Made by a program: the position numbers and the translations under genes
NCBI RefSeq assembly: GCF_030684895.1
Contig: NZ_JAUXXP010000069.1
Span: 1 to 64,000, forward strand
Origin: Pseudomonas sp.
GTDB taxonomy: Bacteria; Pseudomonadota; Gammaproteobacteria; Pseudomonadales; Pseudomonadaceae
Reading direction: 5' to 3'
Length of the DNA: 64,000 bases
Notes under the pieces: model-generated
Seen by the model: the letters and a program-made list of their open reading frames with translations, nothing else
Told to the model about the DNA's origin: nothing
Database searches by the model: none
Shown: positions 16,091 through 24,834 of the stretch, piece by piece
How positions within the stretch are numbered: position 1 is the stretch's first letter
Layout of the letters: the number at the start of each line of letters is the position of its first letter

Positions 16091-16570
16091 CTACTCGCCA
16101 AGGCGCTGGCGCAGTCGCTCGATGCGTTCGCGGTTGACGTCGAAATCCGCATAGCCCAGCCGCGATGCCGAGCGCACATCCACGGCGCTCGCGCCGATCA
16201 TAAATTCCACATCATCGACAAAGCGCATCAGCTTGCTGCTGAACTCCGCGCGCAGGTAACCCGGCGCTTCCTCTACAAGGCTTACGCGTGACTCTTCACT
16301 GAGTAGCGCTTTGAGGTGTGCCTGGGTTTCTTCGGTTGAGCCTTTCAGCGGCAGCGGCGCAATGGCGTGTCGCGCGTCACTGGCCTGGCTGTTTACGCAG
16401 TTCGGTGAGTCTGGGCAGGCGCTCAGTTGGCCGTTATGGATGCCCAGGTTATCCGGCGCGGTGCCGCTGCAGGCGCTGAGCAGCACCAGCAGCGGCAGGG
16501 CCAAGACGGGCTTGTGAGCGCGGCGGGTTGCTCGTATAAGTGCGTTTTGCCAAACGGAAGCTGGGCTCAT
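16091..16570 (-). CDS. DUF1499 domain lipoprotein
   Basis: 159-aa predicted lipoprotein. A basic N-region (RATRRAHK) precedes a hydrophobic stretch and lipobox LLSAC, with C34 the likely lipidated residue. The mature domain contains ACPDSPNCVNSQ (two Cys), YLRAEFSSKLMRFVDDVEF and VRSASRLGYADFDVNRERIE, all DUF1499 features. Function unknown; plant relatives sit in thylakoids. The proposed ATG at 16568-16570 overlaps the start codon of the divergent MOSC gene at the palindrome CATG. The unusually long n-region leaves room for a later start at a non-ATG codon. Confidence 0.85.
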   Translation of the reverse strand: MSPASVWQNALIRATRRAHKPVLALPLLVLLSACSGTAPDNLGIHNGQLSACPDSPNCVNSQASDARHAIAPLPLKGSTEETQAHLKALLSEESRVSLVEEAPGYLRAEFSSKLMRFVDDVEFMIGASAVDVRSASRLGYADFDVNRERIERLRQRLGE

Positions 16571-17375
16571 GTTGCATCTCTCCGGGTTGTACCGTTATCC
16601 ACTGAAATCGGCGGCAGGCGAGGTCTTGCGCGAAACGGCGCTGGACGCCTTGGGCGTGCAGGGTGATCGTCGCTGGATGGTAGTCGATGCTGAAAGTGGG
16701 CGCTTCCTTACGCAACGTTTGCTGGCGCAGATGACTCAGTTGCAGGCGCGCTGGTTGGGCAGCACGCATCTGCAACTGAGTGCACCAGGTATGGCCGAGC
16801 TGCAGGTGGCGGTGCCGGATGAGCAGGCACCGCTGCGCGGTGTGACGATCTGGCGCGACAGCTTGCAAGTAGCGGATGCCGGTGATCAGGCGGCGCAGTG
16901 GCTGAGCCAGTTTCTCGGCCGTGCCTGCCGCCTGGTGCAGGTGTCAGAGCCGCGTGCGCGGCAGGTCGATACGGCCTATGCCGAGGTGGGCAACAAGGTG
17001 GCGTTTGCCGATGGCTTCCCTTTGCTGCTGATCGGTCAGGCATCGCTGGATGATCTGTCTGCGCGGGTCGGTCGGTCGTTGCCGATGCTGCGTTTTCGCC
17101 CCAATCTGGTGGTCAGCGGCAGCGAGCCCTATGCCGAGGACAGTTGGAAGCGCATCCGCATCGGTGAGCTGGAGTTTCGTGTGGTCAAGGGTTGCTCGCG
17201 CTGCATCATGACCACTCTCGACCCGCAGACCGGCGAGCGCAGTGCGGATCGCGAACCGCTGAGCACCCTGAAAACCTACCGTGAGCGTGACGGCGAAGTG
17301 TACTTCGGGCAGAACCTGATCGCCTGTGACAAGGGGCACTTGCGCTTGGATATGCCGGTGCAGGTGCTGGAATAG
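16569..17375 (+). CDS. MOSC domain-containing protein (YcbX/MARC-like)
   Basis: 268-aa protein with an N-terminal MOSC_N beta-barrel (LSGLYRYPLKSAAGE, residues 4-18) and a C-terminal MOSC domain (about 120-265) that includes VVKGCSRCIMTTLDPQTGE with the conserved Cys that binds molybdenum cofactor in YcbX and mARC enzymes. Related enzymes reduce N-hydroxylated bases using Moco. Unlike E. coli YcbX there is no C-terminal ferredoxin domain. SD GGAAG lies 8 bases before ATG 16569. It shares its start region with the divergent DUF1499 gene. The Moco genes at 4.5-7 kb would supply its cofactor. Confidence 0.9.
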   Translation: MLHLSGLYRYPLKSAAGEVLRETALDALGVQGDRRWMVVDAESGRFLTQRLLAQMTQLQARWLGSTHLQLSAPGMAELQVAVPDEQAPLRGVTIWRDSLQVADAGDQAAQWLSQFLGRACRLVQVSEPRARQVDTAYAEVGNKVAFADGFPLLLIGQASLDDLSARVGRSLPMLRFRPNLVVSGSEPYAEDSWKRIRIGELEFRVVKGCSRCIMTTLDPQTGERSADREPLSTLKTYRERDGEVYFGQNLIACDKGHLRLDMPVQVLE

Positions 17376-17423
17376 GCGGGCAAGGCACGCGCAACAGGTG
17401 CTGTTGAGCGTGCCTGTTAGCTG

Positions 17424-19349
17424 TTATTGGTCGAAGTAACGTTCGTGCCAGGCTACCAGTGGCTGCGGCGCGTTGAGCTTCTCGCCGTAGATCACCGAGT
17501 AGGACAGCACGTTCTGCACGTACTGGCGCGTTTCATCAAACGGAATGTTCTCGATCCACACGTCATACGACAGGTGATCCGCACCGCGTAGCCACTGCCG
17601 GACACGGCCTGGGCCGGCGTTGTAGGCGGCAGACGCCAGTACGCGGTTGCCGTTGAACTGACCGTAGATCTGGCTCAGGTAGGCCGCACCCAGCTGAATA
17701 TTGATATCCGGGCGATACGCCAGCTGCGGCGATGACAGTGGAATACCAAAGCGCTTGGCAGTTTCCTTGGCGGTGGCCGGCATCAGCTGCATCAGACCCA
17801 TGGCGCCGACGTGGGATTTGGCATCGGCCATAAAGGCGCTTTCCTGGCGGGTGATGGCAAATACCCAGCTGGAGTGAATGTCTCGGTTCTTCGCTTCACG
17901 CACCAACTGGTCGCGGTGGGCCATCGGAAAGCGTACGTCCAGATCGTCCCAGTACTGCGCCTGGCTGATGGTACGAATGGCTGGGAAGTACCAGCCCATC
18001 TCGTAGGCCAGGCGCGCCTGGGCGACCATTTCGTCACGGCTAAACAGGCGGCTGACGTTGTACCACTCGCGCCTGCCATCGGCGACCTGGCCACGGGCGT
18101 GGAACTCCAAGGCACGGCGAATCGCCGCTGAGTTGCGTACTTTCTGGATGGTCTGCGGGCTCAGCGCCAGCGGCTTGTTATTCAGCTGGTAGGGCGCCTG
18201 CACCTGGTCGGCGGCCATAAAGCCGTAGAAATCACGTTCCTTGGCCAGCGCCTGGTACAGCACTTTCGGTTCCTGGCTGTTGGGTTGCGCCAGTTGCAGG
18301 CTGCGTGCCTGCCAGTAGCGCCAGCGGTTAGTGTTGCCCAGCTCGGCCGGCATCTGGCGCGTTAGCTGGTTGGCCTCATCCCAACGGCCCAGGCGCAGCA
18401 GCAGGCGGGCGCGCCATTCACTGACAGTGTTGTCGCGCAGCTCAGGGTCGTACTTGGCCATGACTTGCAGCGCGCGGGCATCGAAACGCTTGGCCAGGGT
18501 CAGGCCGATTTCGCGGGCGATGGCGACCTGTTCCTCGCTGGAGAACTTCATCCGTTGGGCATAGCCGTCGAGCAGCTTGAGTGCGCTTTCCGGGTCCTGG
18601 CGGGCCAGGCGGCGCAGGCCCAGGCCAACCACATCGGCCATGGCCGGGTCGGTTTGGGTAAAGCGTGCGGTTTGCTTAAGTAGCTCAGGTTTCTGTGCTA
18701 CCTCCAGCAGGCTTTTGCCGTGGTTACCCAAGGTCGGCATGGTCTTGATCAGGTGAGTGACCAGGCCATAGTTGCGGGCTTCGGCCGCCAGTTTGGCGCG
18801 CTGCCAGCGCTTCTGTTCGGTGAGCTGGCCTTCAGCGGCCCACAGTGCGAACAGCGGATCGCAGGCGTTGGGCTGAGATTTACCCACCAGCCAGAGTTTC
18901 TCGGCAGTGGCACTGCCTTCGGCGCGCATGCCATGGCTCAGCTGGTATTGGCCATACAAACAGTCGAGCTCGGTGAAATTCAGCGCCGGGTCGTAGTAGT
19001 TGATAAAGGTTTTCCACTCGCCGCGCTCGGCCAGCCAGCGCAGCCAGCGCAGCTTCATCCAGCTGATCTGCGGCAGGTCGCCATGTTCGGCGAGGAATTT
19101 CTCGATTTCGTCATTGCTCGCCCATTTCAGTCGGGCGGTCAGTTCGTCATACGCCAGGTACGGCTCCAGCGGATAGTCACGCAGGGCGCTGGCATAGCGC
19201 TGGTAAGGGCCTTTGTCGCCCTTGGCCAGTGCGGCTTTGGCTTGGTCGTAATATTGACGTTGTTGCGTCAGGGTGGCGGCCTGGGCCGCAGAGACGCTCA
19301 GGGAGGAAACCAACAGGCAGGACAGCAGGCTGAACAGGGGACCGCGCAT
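17424..19349 (-). CDS. slt: Soluble lytic murein transglycosylase Slt70
   Basis: 641-aa periplasmic enzyme that cleaves peptidoglycan between MurNAc and GlcNAc to give 1,6-anhydro muropeptides. Signal peptide residues 1-24 (ending SAAQA); a long alpha-superhelical U and L domain (about 30-450); and the C-terminal SLT domain with catalytic Glu at about 503 in TRQESAFMADAKSH, then GAMGLMQLMPATAKETAKR and AAYNAGPGRVRQW. The start is ATG 19349, which places the signal peptide at the N-terminus and has GGAAG close upstream; a TTG further upstream adds only five residues. Its products feed the NagZ recycling step encoded at 35 kb. Confidence 0.95.
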   Translation of the reverse strand: MRGPLFSLLSCLLVSSLSVSAAQAATLTQQRQYYDQAKAALAKGDKGPYQRYASALRDYPLEPYLAYDELTARLKWASNDEIEKFLAEHGDLPQISWMKLRWLRWLAERGEWKTFINYYDPALNFTELDCLYGQYQLSHGMRAEGSATAEKLWLVGKSQPNACDPLFALWAAEGQLTEQKRWQRAKLAAEARNYGLVTHLIKTMPTLGNHGKSLLEVAQKPELLKQTARFTQTDPAMADVVGLGLRRLARQDPESALKLLDGYAQRMKFSSEEQVAIAREIGLTLAKRFDARALQVMAKYDPELRDNTVSEWRARLLLRLGRWDEANQLTRQMPAELGNTNRWRYWQARSLQLAQPNSQEPKVLYQALAKERDFYGFMAADQVQAPYQLNNKPLALSPQTIQKVRNSAAIRRALEFHARGQVADGRREWYNVSRLFSRDEMVAQARLAYEMGWYFPAIRTISQAQYWDDLDVRFPMAHRDQLVREAKNRDIHSSWVFAITRQESAFMADAKSHVGAMGLMQLMPATAKETAKRFGIPLSSPQLAYRPDINIQLGAAYLSQIYGQFNGNRVLASAAYNAGPGRVRQWLRGADHLSYDVWIENIPFDETRQYVQNVLSYSVIYGEKLNAPQPLVAWHERYFDQ

Positions 19350-19715
19350 GACACTTCCAGGCAAATAGTGCGTATGGCCCTAGCTTAGTCGTTTGCCTAT
19401 GGGCGGTGAAGGCGCAAAGCGTTTCAACGCGTAATTGTCGGCACTAATCGCCCTTGAGCCTTGGCCAGCGCGCTAGAGCGCTTGCTGCCAGGGCGGCGTA
19501 TGGTCAGGGAGAATTTAGCGCGCCTGGCGCTGAAATTGCCTGCTCGGCCTGTGTGCTTCTCGGTTAGAATGCGCGCCCTGTTTTGCGGGTGCCTTGGGCA
19601 GCTGCGGATGATTTTCTGGGTGTTCCAGGTTACCGCTGTGCGCTGAATGCAACGAAGCCGTTGCTCGGCCGCGGTTTTACCGGCTTTCACCCGTCGTTTT
19701 TTGTTGAGGCGTGCC
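19350..19715. other. 366-bp intergenic region between slt and uup
   Basis: Non-coding gap between divergent genes. TAGAAT at 19565-19570 could be the -10 of a uup promoter, but no well-spaced -35 is visible. Short in-frame readings on the plus strand before 19716 look like untranslated leader. No terminator, tRNA or repeat is seen here. Confidence 0.4.
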
Positions 19716-21629
19716 ATGACCCTGCTCAAGTTCACCGATATTTCCCTGGCCTACGGCGCAATGCCGCTATTGGACAAGGTGTCTTGGCAGATCGCCCGTG
19801 GCGAGCGGGTGTGCATCATTGGCCGCAACGGCACCGGCAAGTCGAGCATGATGAAGCTGGTCAAGGGCGACCAGAAGGCCGATGACGGCGCCGTTTGGCG
19901 CGCACCGGGGTTGAAGATCGGCGAGTTGCCGCAGGAGTTGCCACAGGCTGATGATCGCACCGTGTTTGATGTGGTCGCCCAGGGCCTGGACGGTGTGGGT
20001 GAGCTACTCGCGCAGTACCACCACTTGGCGCAGAACTGTGTCACTGAAGCCGATCTGGACAAGCTCATGCATGTGCAGCAGGACCTTGAAGCCCGTGACG
20101 GCTGGCGTTTGCAGCAACTGGTCGACAGCACCCTGAGCCGCCTGCAACTGCCGGCCGACAAGACCCTTGCTGAGCTGTCCGGCGGCTGGCGTCGCCGCGT
20201 GCTACTGGCTCAGGCGCTGGTGTCCGAGCCGGATCTGCTGCTGCTCGACGAACCCACCAACCACCTGGATATCGGCGCGATTGCCTGGCTCGAAGAAGCC
20301 TTGACCGATTTCCAGGGGGCAGTGCTGTTTATCACCCACGACCGTTCCTTCCTGCAGAACCTGGCCACGCGCATCCTCGAACTGGACCGTGGCGGCTTGA
20401 TCGACTGGAACGGCGACTACGCCAGTTTCCTGGTACACAAGGAAGCCACCCTGGCCGCCGAAGAGACCGCCAACGCGCTGTTCGACAAACGCCTGGCCCA
20501 GGAAGAAGTGTGGATTCGCCAGGGCATCAAGGCCCGCCGCACCCGTAACGAAGGCCGCGTGCGCGCACTCAAAGCCCTGCGCGTGGAGCGCAGCGAGCGC
20601 CGTGAGCGTACCGGCAAGGCCAATATCATGCTGGAAACTGCAGAGAAATCCGGCAAGCAGGTGATGGTGCTGGAAAACGTCAGCTTTGCGCATCCAGGTG
20701 GGCCGTTCCTGATCAAGGACTTCTCCATGGTGCTGCAGCGCGGCGACCGTATCGGCCTGCTCGGGGCCAACGGTACCGGCAAAACCACTCTGCTCAAGCT
20801 GATGCTCGGCGGTTTGCAGCCCACCAGCGGTGAAGTGGCCGAAGGCACACGCATCGATGTGGCTTATTTTGACCAATTGCGTCACCAGCTCGACCTGGAA
20901 AAGACCGTGATCGATAACGTCGCCGAAGGCCGCGACTTTATCGAGATCGATGGGCAGAACCGCCATGTGCTGAGCTACCTGGGCGACTTCCTGTTCAGCC
21001 CGCAGCGTGCGCGTACACCGGTTAAGGCGCTGTCTGGCGGTGAGCGGGCACGTCTTTTGCTCGCCAAGCTGTTCAGCAAACCGGCCAACCTGCTGGTGCT
21101 GGACGAACCGACCAACGACCTCGACGTGGAAACCCTGGAATTGCTGGAAGAAGTGCTGCTGACCTTCCCGGGCACCGTGCTGATGGTTAGCCACGACCGG
21201 GCCTTCCTCGACAACGTGGTGACCAGCACTCTGGTCTTCGAGGGCGAAGGGCGCGTGCGCGAATACGTCGGCGGTTACCAGGATTGGCTGCGTCAAGGCG
21301 GTTCGCCGCGCCTGCTGGGGGTGGGTGAAAGCAAAGCCGGTAAGCCTGAACTAGCCTCTGCAGTGGTTCCGACGCCAGTTGCGGAGGAACCTGCGGCTGC
21401 CGCTTCAAGCAAGAAAAAGCTCAGTTACAAGCTGCAGCGCGAGTTGGAAGCCATTCCAGGGCAGATTGATGTGCTCGAGGGGCAGGTCGCCAGCTTGCAG
21501 GAGCAGATCGGTTCGTCAAGTTTCTATCAGCAGCCTGCGGAAAAGACCGCTGAGGTGCTGGCGAAACTGCAGGCCGTACAGCATGAGCTGGAACTATTGG
21601 TCGAGCGTTGGGCCGAGCTGGAAGGTTAA
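19716..21629 (+). CDS. uup: ABC-F family ATPase Uup
   Basis: 637-aa soluble tandem ABC ATPase without membrane domain. First cassette: Walker A GRNGTGKSS (near residue 36), signature LSGGWRRR, Walker B LLLLDEPTNHLD. Second cassette: GANGTGKTT (near 350), LSGGERAR, LLVLDEPTNDLD. Between them is the ABC-F linker (RQGIKARRTRNEGRVRALK). A C-terminal charged coiled coil follows (LSYKLQRELEAIPGQIDVLE), which distinguishes Uup and binds nucleic acid. ABC-F proteins act on ribosomes; Uup also limits excision of transposons and resolves DNA branches in E. coli. The start ATG 19716 (MTLLKFTDISLAYG) fits the family exactly, so the in-frame upstream extension is not coding. Confidence 0.95.
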   Translation: MTLLKFTDISLAYGAMPLLDKVSWQIARGERVCIIGRNGTGKSSMMKLVKGDQKADDGAVWRAPGLKIGELPQELPQADDRTVFDVVAQGLDGVGELLAQYHHLAQNCVTEADLDKLMHVQQDLEARDGWRLQQLVDSTLSRLQLPADKTLAELSGGWRRRVLLAQALVSEPDLLLLDEPTNHLDIGAIAWLEEALTDFQGAVLFITHDRSFLQNLATRILELDRGGLIDWNGDYASFLVHKEATLAAEETANALFDKRLAQEEVWIRQGIKARRTRNEGRVRALKALRVERSERRERTGKANIMLETAEKSGKQVMVLENVSFAHPGGPFLIKDFSMVLQRGDRIGLLGANGTGKTTLLKLMLGGLQPTSGEVAEGTRIDVAYFDQLRHQLDLEKTVIDNVAEGRDFIEIDGQNRHVLSYLGDFLFSPQRARTPVKALSGGERARLLLAKLFSKPANLLVLDEPTNDLDVETLELLEEVLLTFPGTVLMVSHDRAFLDNVVTSTLVFEGEGRVREYVGGYQDWLRQGGSPRLLGVGESKAGKPELASAVVPTPVAEEPAAAASSKKKLSYKLQRELEAIPGQIDVLEGQVASLQEQIGSSSFYQQPAEKTAEVLAKLQAVQHELELLVERWAELEG

Positions 21630-21691
21630 ACCCGATGTATTAGTACGTAACGCGCTCAAACAGGATTTTGAGACTTCTGGCGGAGACAGAC

Positions 21692-22378
21692 ATGGCCATC
21701 GAGTACCGCATCACTCTCGACGACAATCATCAGTTCAGCTATAGGATCGAGCTGGATCGGGTGTATGAGGCAGAGGCTGCGCAGAGCGCCCCGGCCTGGA
21801 CGCGTCTTGAATACCAGCAGTGCAGCAATTGCCCGCTGAGCAAGGACAACTTCAGTCATTGCCCGGCGGCTGTCGACCTGCACCGGGTTATCGAGGATTT
21901 CCAGGGCCTGCCTGCGTTCAAGAAGGTAGCTGTATGGGTGCGTACACCTGAGCGCGAGTACAACAAGCAGGTGGGCCTCGAAGAGGGGCTGCGTGCGCTA
22001 CTCGGGGTGATCATGGCAACCAGTGCCTGCCCGGTGCTGGGTAAGCTCAAACCCATGGCGCAGCATCACCTGCCGTTCGCCAATAGTCAGGAGTTCATCC
22101 TGCGTACGGTGTCGTTGTACCTGACGCAGCAGTACTTCAATTTGCGCGAGGGGCGCACTGCGGATTGGGAATTGAAAGGCCTGGTGCGCATGTTTCAGCA
22201 GCTGCAACTGGTCAATCAGGCGTTCTGGCAGCGCATTCACGCCACCTGCGAGGGTGACTCCAACCTCAAGGCGTTCCTGACTTTCTTCTCCATGGCCTCG
22301 AGCATGACCTATTCGCTGGAAACCCAGCTGCAGAAGATTCGCCCGCTGGTCATGAGCTCACCCGATAGCGGTGAATAA
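21692..22378 (+). CDS. Conserved hypothetical protein with Cys cluster
   Basis: 228-aa protein I do not recognise with certainty (possibly DUF6901). The first 35 residues look like paired strands (YRITLDDNHQFSYRIELDRV), then a cysteine-rich segment QCSNCPLSKDNFSHCPA (about residues 44-60) spaced C-x2-C-x8-C, suggesting a metal or redox site. The rest is helical and soluble. It follows uup by 62 bp on the same strand and may be cotranscribed. ATG 21692 is chosen because it starts the first strand (MAIEYRITL), with GGAGA upstream. Confidence 0.75.
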   Translation: MAIEYRITLDDNHQFSYRIELDRVYEAEAAQSAPAWTRLEYQQCSNCPLSKDNFSHCPAAVDLHRVIEDFQGLPAFKKVAVWVRTPEREYNKQVGLEEGLRALLGVIMATSACPVLGKLKPMAQHHLPFANSQEFILRTVSLYLTQQYFNLREGRTADWELKGLVRMFQQLQLVNQAFWQRIHATCEGDSNLKAFLTFFSMASSMTYSLETQLQKIRPLVMSSPDSGE

Positions 22379-22408
22379 CGCGGCGACGTTATTCACCCGC
22401 AGCTTGCG

Positions 22409-22849
22409 TCAGCCGTTTTTTTTCAGGCGCACGGCCAGCACATCGCAGGGCGCGCCGTGCAGCACGTCATTGGCCGTTGAGCCCAGCAGCAGCGCCAGGC
22501 CGTGGCGGCCGTGGCTGCCGACGACGATCAGGTCGCACTGCTGTTCTTCGGCCAGGCGATGGATTTCCTGGCGCGGTTGGCCGTAGGCCAGGTGGCGATG
22601 TTCGGCGCTCAGGTCGGGATACTTCCCGGAAAACTTGTCCAGGCGCTCGCGGGCCTGGTCGAATTGCTGTTGTTGCAGCATCGACAGGTCCATTGGTACG
22701 TCGCCGCCAAAGGCCATGGCCATGGGCTCGACGATATGCACCACAGACAATTTGGCCCCGCTGCTGGCGGCCAGTTTCTGCGCGCGGTGCATAACCGGGT
22801 CGCATTCCTCGGTAAGGTCGACGGCGACCAGAATGTGCTGGTAAGGCAT
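22409..22849 (-). CDS. Universal stress protein (UspA family)
   Basis: 146-aa single-domain Usp. N-terminal ILVAVDLTEECDPVMHRA with the conserved Asp of the nucleotide site, and C-terminal VVGSHGRHGLALLLGSTAN fitting the G-2x-G-9x-G-(S/T) ATP-binding motif, so it is of the ATP-binding type. Usp proteins accumulate on growth arrest and stress. AAGGAG lies before ATG 22849 on the minus strand. It is convergent with the preceding hypothetical gene (30 bp between stops). Confidence 0.93.
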   Translation of the reverse strand: MPYQHILVAVDLTEECDPVMHRAQKLAASSGAKLSVVHIVEPMAMAFGGDVPMDLSMLQQQQFDQARERLDKFSGKYPDLSAEHRHLAYGQPRQEIHRLAEEQQCDLIVVGSHGRHGLALLLGSTANDVLHGAPCDVLAVRLKKNG

Positions 22850-22936
22850 GGGGTAACTCTCCTTGCAAGTGGATCAATGGTTTTAGTATGGCCGTCCTGA
22901 GCGCTGATGACAGGCTTTTGCCGGTGAGATAACGAT

Positions 22937-23374
22937 ATGAGTCCCTGGTTTCTGCTTTTGCTCCTGGCTTTTTTGCTCAGCCCGCTGGCCTGGCTGGTGC
23001 CCTCGCGCCATCAGCGTGGGCAGATGGATGTGCGCCTGCAGGCACGCCGTATGGGCGTGGCGATGCAGTTGTCGCGTCAGGAATGGCCGCATTGGTTGCT
23101 GCGTCAGCCGCCGCATTCCTGTCCGCAATACCACCGTGCACGCCGCCGCGGTCAGGTCGATAGCTGGTGCTATTGGCAGCTGGAACCAGGGCAGTGGGTG
23201 AATAAATGGCGCGAGCCTTGCGCCGATCAGGCCTTGTTGACGCAACTGCAGGCGCTGCCGGCGGATGCATTCAAGGTCGAGGCGACTAATCAGATGCTCT
23301 CGGTTTGCTGGGGCGAGCGAGGCGCTAGCGAGGCGTTGGAGAACATTGTTGCGTTTCTGCAGGCCAAAGCCTGA
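22937..23374 (+). CDS. Hypothetical single-membrane-segment protein
   Basis: 145-aa protein with one N-terminal hydrophobic segment (residues 3-22, FLLLLLAFLLSPLAWLV) followed by a basic, Trp/Arg-rich soluble part (RQEWPHWLLRQPP, Trp-containing repeats to about 95) and a helical tail. Relatives in pseudomonads are sometimes labelled YajC-like; I see no YajC motif and do not adopt that. It is divergent from usp and convergent with the PilJ-N protein gene. Function unknown. Confidence 0.7.
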   Translation: MSPWFLLLLLAFLLSPLAWLVPSRHQRGQMDVRLQARRMGVAMQLSRQEWPHWLLRQPPHSCPQYHRARRRGQVDSWCYWQLEPGQWVNKWREPCADQALLTQLQALPADAFKVEATNQMLSVCWGERGASEALENIVAFLQAKA

Positions 23375-23448
23375 ACAAAAATTGTCTGGAACATTTTTTA
23401 ACGTCGCGCAGCGACGGCCCGAAGGGTGGCTGCCAGGGGTGGCAGGCC

Positions 23449-23480
23449 ATAATAAAGAAAGCCCAGTGCAAGCACTGGGC
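23449..23480 (-). terminator. Rho-independent terminator of the PilJ-N-like gene
   Basis: GCCCAGTGC (23461-23469) and GCACTGGGC (23472-23480) form a strong stem. Read on the minus strand the stem is followed by TTTCTTTATT, so it fits as the terminator of the minus-strand gene ending at 23534. Confidence 0.75.
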
Positions 23481-23533
23481 CGGAGTACGGCCAGGCAGGC
23501 CGGTAAAGCGAATACGGATGGCAGCGGTCGCGA

Positions 23534-24352
23534 TCAGAGGTTAGCGGCCGCGTACTGGCCGGAAATCTGTTCAATGCCCTGGATGATGGTGTTGGAATAC
23601 TTGTTGACCAGAAATGGCACGCTGTTTTCGTTGTAATTAATCAGCGACTTTTCAATATAGCGCCATTTGGTAGCGACCCCTTCCCAGGATTGCTTGAGCT
23701 GCGGTGTGTTCTTCGGGTCTTTCTCCAGTGCCGCCATCTTGCTGGCGAATTCGCTGACCAACTCCTCGATTGGTCGTGCATCGCCGCCGCCCATAAAGGT
23801 GGCGCCTACCGAGGCGCTGCGCGAGGCGTAATCCACGGCAATACCTTGCATCAGAATGCTCTGCTCGCGGCTGCGTTGGGTTAGCGCAGGCACGCTGTAG
23901 CTGCCTTCCTGTTGAATCTTGGTATACAGCTCCTGGCTCAGGGTCATCAGCTGCTGGTTGCGGGCTGCCAGGTCGGCTACTGGTTGCAGGTCGGTAAAGC
24001 CCTGGCTCTTTAGTGCGTTGATCAGGTTGTTGAGGTCGATCTGATAACCCTTCCATTGCTGATCAAGCTGCGAGCGCAGCGCTTTGGCGCCTTCGCCGGG
24101 CATATCGGTCAGTGCTGTCAGGTGGCTATTCACCTCGCTCAGCGAGTCATTGATCATCCGCGCGTAGCGTTGGTCACCTTCCATGCCATTGAACATATAG
24201 AAGTCGCCAAGGGATTTTTGTGCAGCCAGGCGCAGTTGGTGCAGTTTCAGCAGGCTGGTGGCGGCATCTGCAGCCTGGGTTACGGCGCTGAACAGGGGGA
24301 GGGTGATCGCGAGCAGGGTGCTCAAAACAATGGCAAGCATGCGGCTCGACAT
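23534..24352 (-). CDS. Secreted protein with PilJ/NarX-type N-terminal sensor domain
   Basis: 272-aa exported protein. Signal peptide 1-27 (MSSRMLAIVLSTLLAITLPL onward, ending VTQA). The rest is a helical bundle with LHQLRLAAQKSLGDFYMFNG and RNQQLMTLSQELYTKIQQEG, resembling the type IV pili methyl-accepting chemotaxis transducer N-terminal domain (PilJ-N). It has no second membrane segment, HAMP or signalling domain, so it is a free periplasmic sensor-like protein. ATG 24352 is chosen because it begins the signal peptide; in-frame codons further upstream lack such features. Its neighbour fadBA is divergent. Role unknown; it might be a ligand-binding partner of a membrane receptor. Confidence 0.78.
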   Translation of the reverse strand: MSSRMLAIVLSTLLAITLPLFSAVTQAADAATSLLKLHQLRLAAQKSLGDFYMFNGMEGDQRYARMINDSLSEVNSHLTALTDMPGEGAKALRSQLDQQWKGYQIDLNNLINALKSQGFTDLQPVADLAARNQQLMTLSQELYTKIQQEGSYSVPALTQRSREQSILMQGIAVDYASRSASVGATFMGGGDARPIEELVSEFASKMAALEKDPKNTPQLKQSWEGVATKWRYIEKSLINYNENSVPFLVNKYSNTIIQGIEQISGQYAAANL

Positions 24353-24834
24353 GGGCAAAACTCCGTGCGCCCTTGATTGGGCTCTAATTGTTTTTGTTTT
24401 GGCTACGGGCGGTCTAAAACGGCCGTATTGAAACGACTGTACCTGCAGCCAAATCATTTGGCTAGGTATGCGCTGGATCACACTTCTCTTGGCAGAGTTG
24501 CCGAAGTAACCGTATATCGCTGCGGATGGCCGCCTGTTCGCCGCAGAGTAATCCACCCGCCTGGGTAAGCCTGAACGTAATTTTTTGTACGCCTTTGCAG
24601 TCACTACAGGCCAATTGACAAGTAGAGGCTTTTCCTTGAAGGTGTGCACACCCAAATCAAACGGGCGTATGAATTGAGCGTTTACCTTAAGAGGTACCGC
24701 CTTTACAGCCCGATTATCGCGTCGGTGGGTGTGCCAGGCTGATTGGGGCTACTCTGAGACGGCTATGCCGTGGAGTAGCTTGCTGGTTGGCTCCGATGTG
24801 TACTGTTCAGCTTCCATACCGTGGAGATCAGTTG
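24353..24834. other. 482-bp intergenic region upstream of fadBA
   Basis: Non-coding region with the promoters of fadBA and of the divergent PilJ-N-like gene. TTGACA at 24615-24620 is a good -35 word, but no matching -10 is found at 16-18 bp. AT-rich patches occur near 24380-24400. Half-sites resembling PsrA operators (CAAAC near 24659, GAAAC near 24430) lack proper partner half-sites. No terminator or RNA gene is seen. Confidence 0.4.

Noticed and set aside
24490..24510. Sigma-54 type promoter upstream of fadB (TGGCAGAGTTGC)
   Set aside because: The GG and GC elements are separated by 7 instead of 10 bases.
24420..24690. PsrA operator upstream of fadB
   Set aside because: Half-sites GAAAC and CAAAC are present, but no partner GTTTC/GTTTG occurs at 2-4 bp spacing, unlike the perfect sites before psrA.
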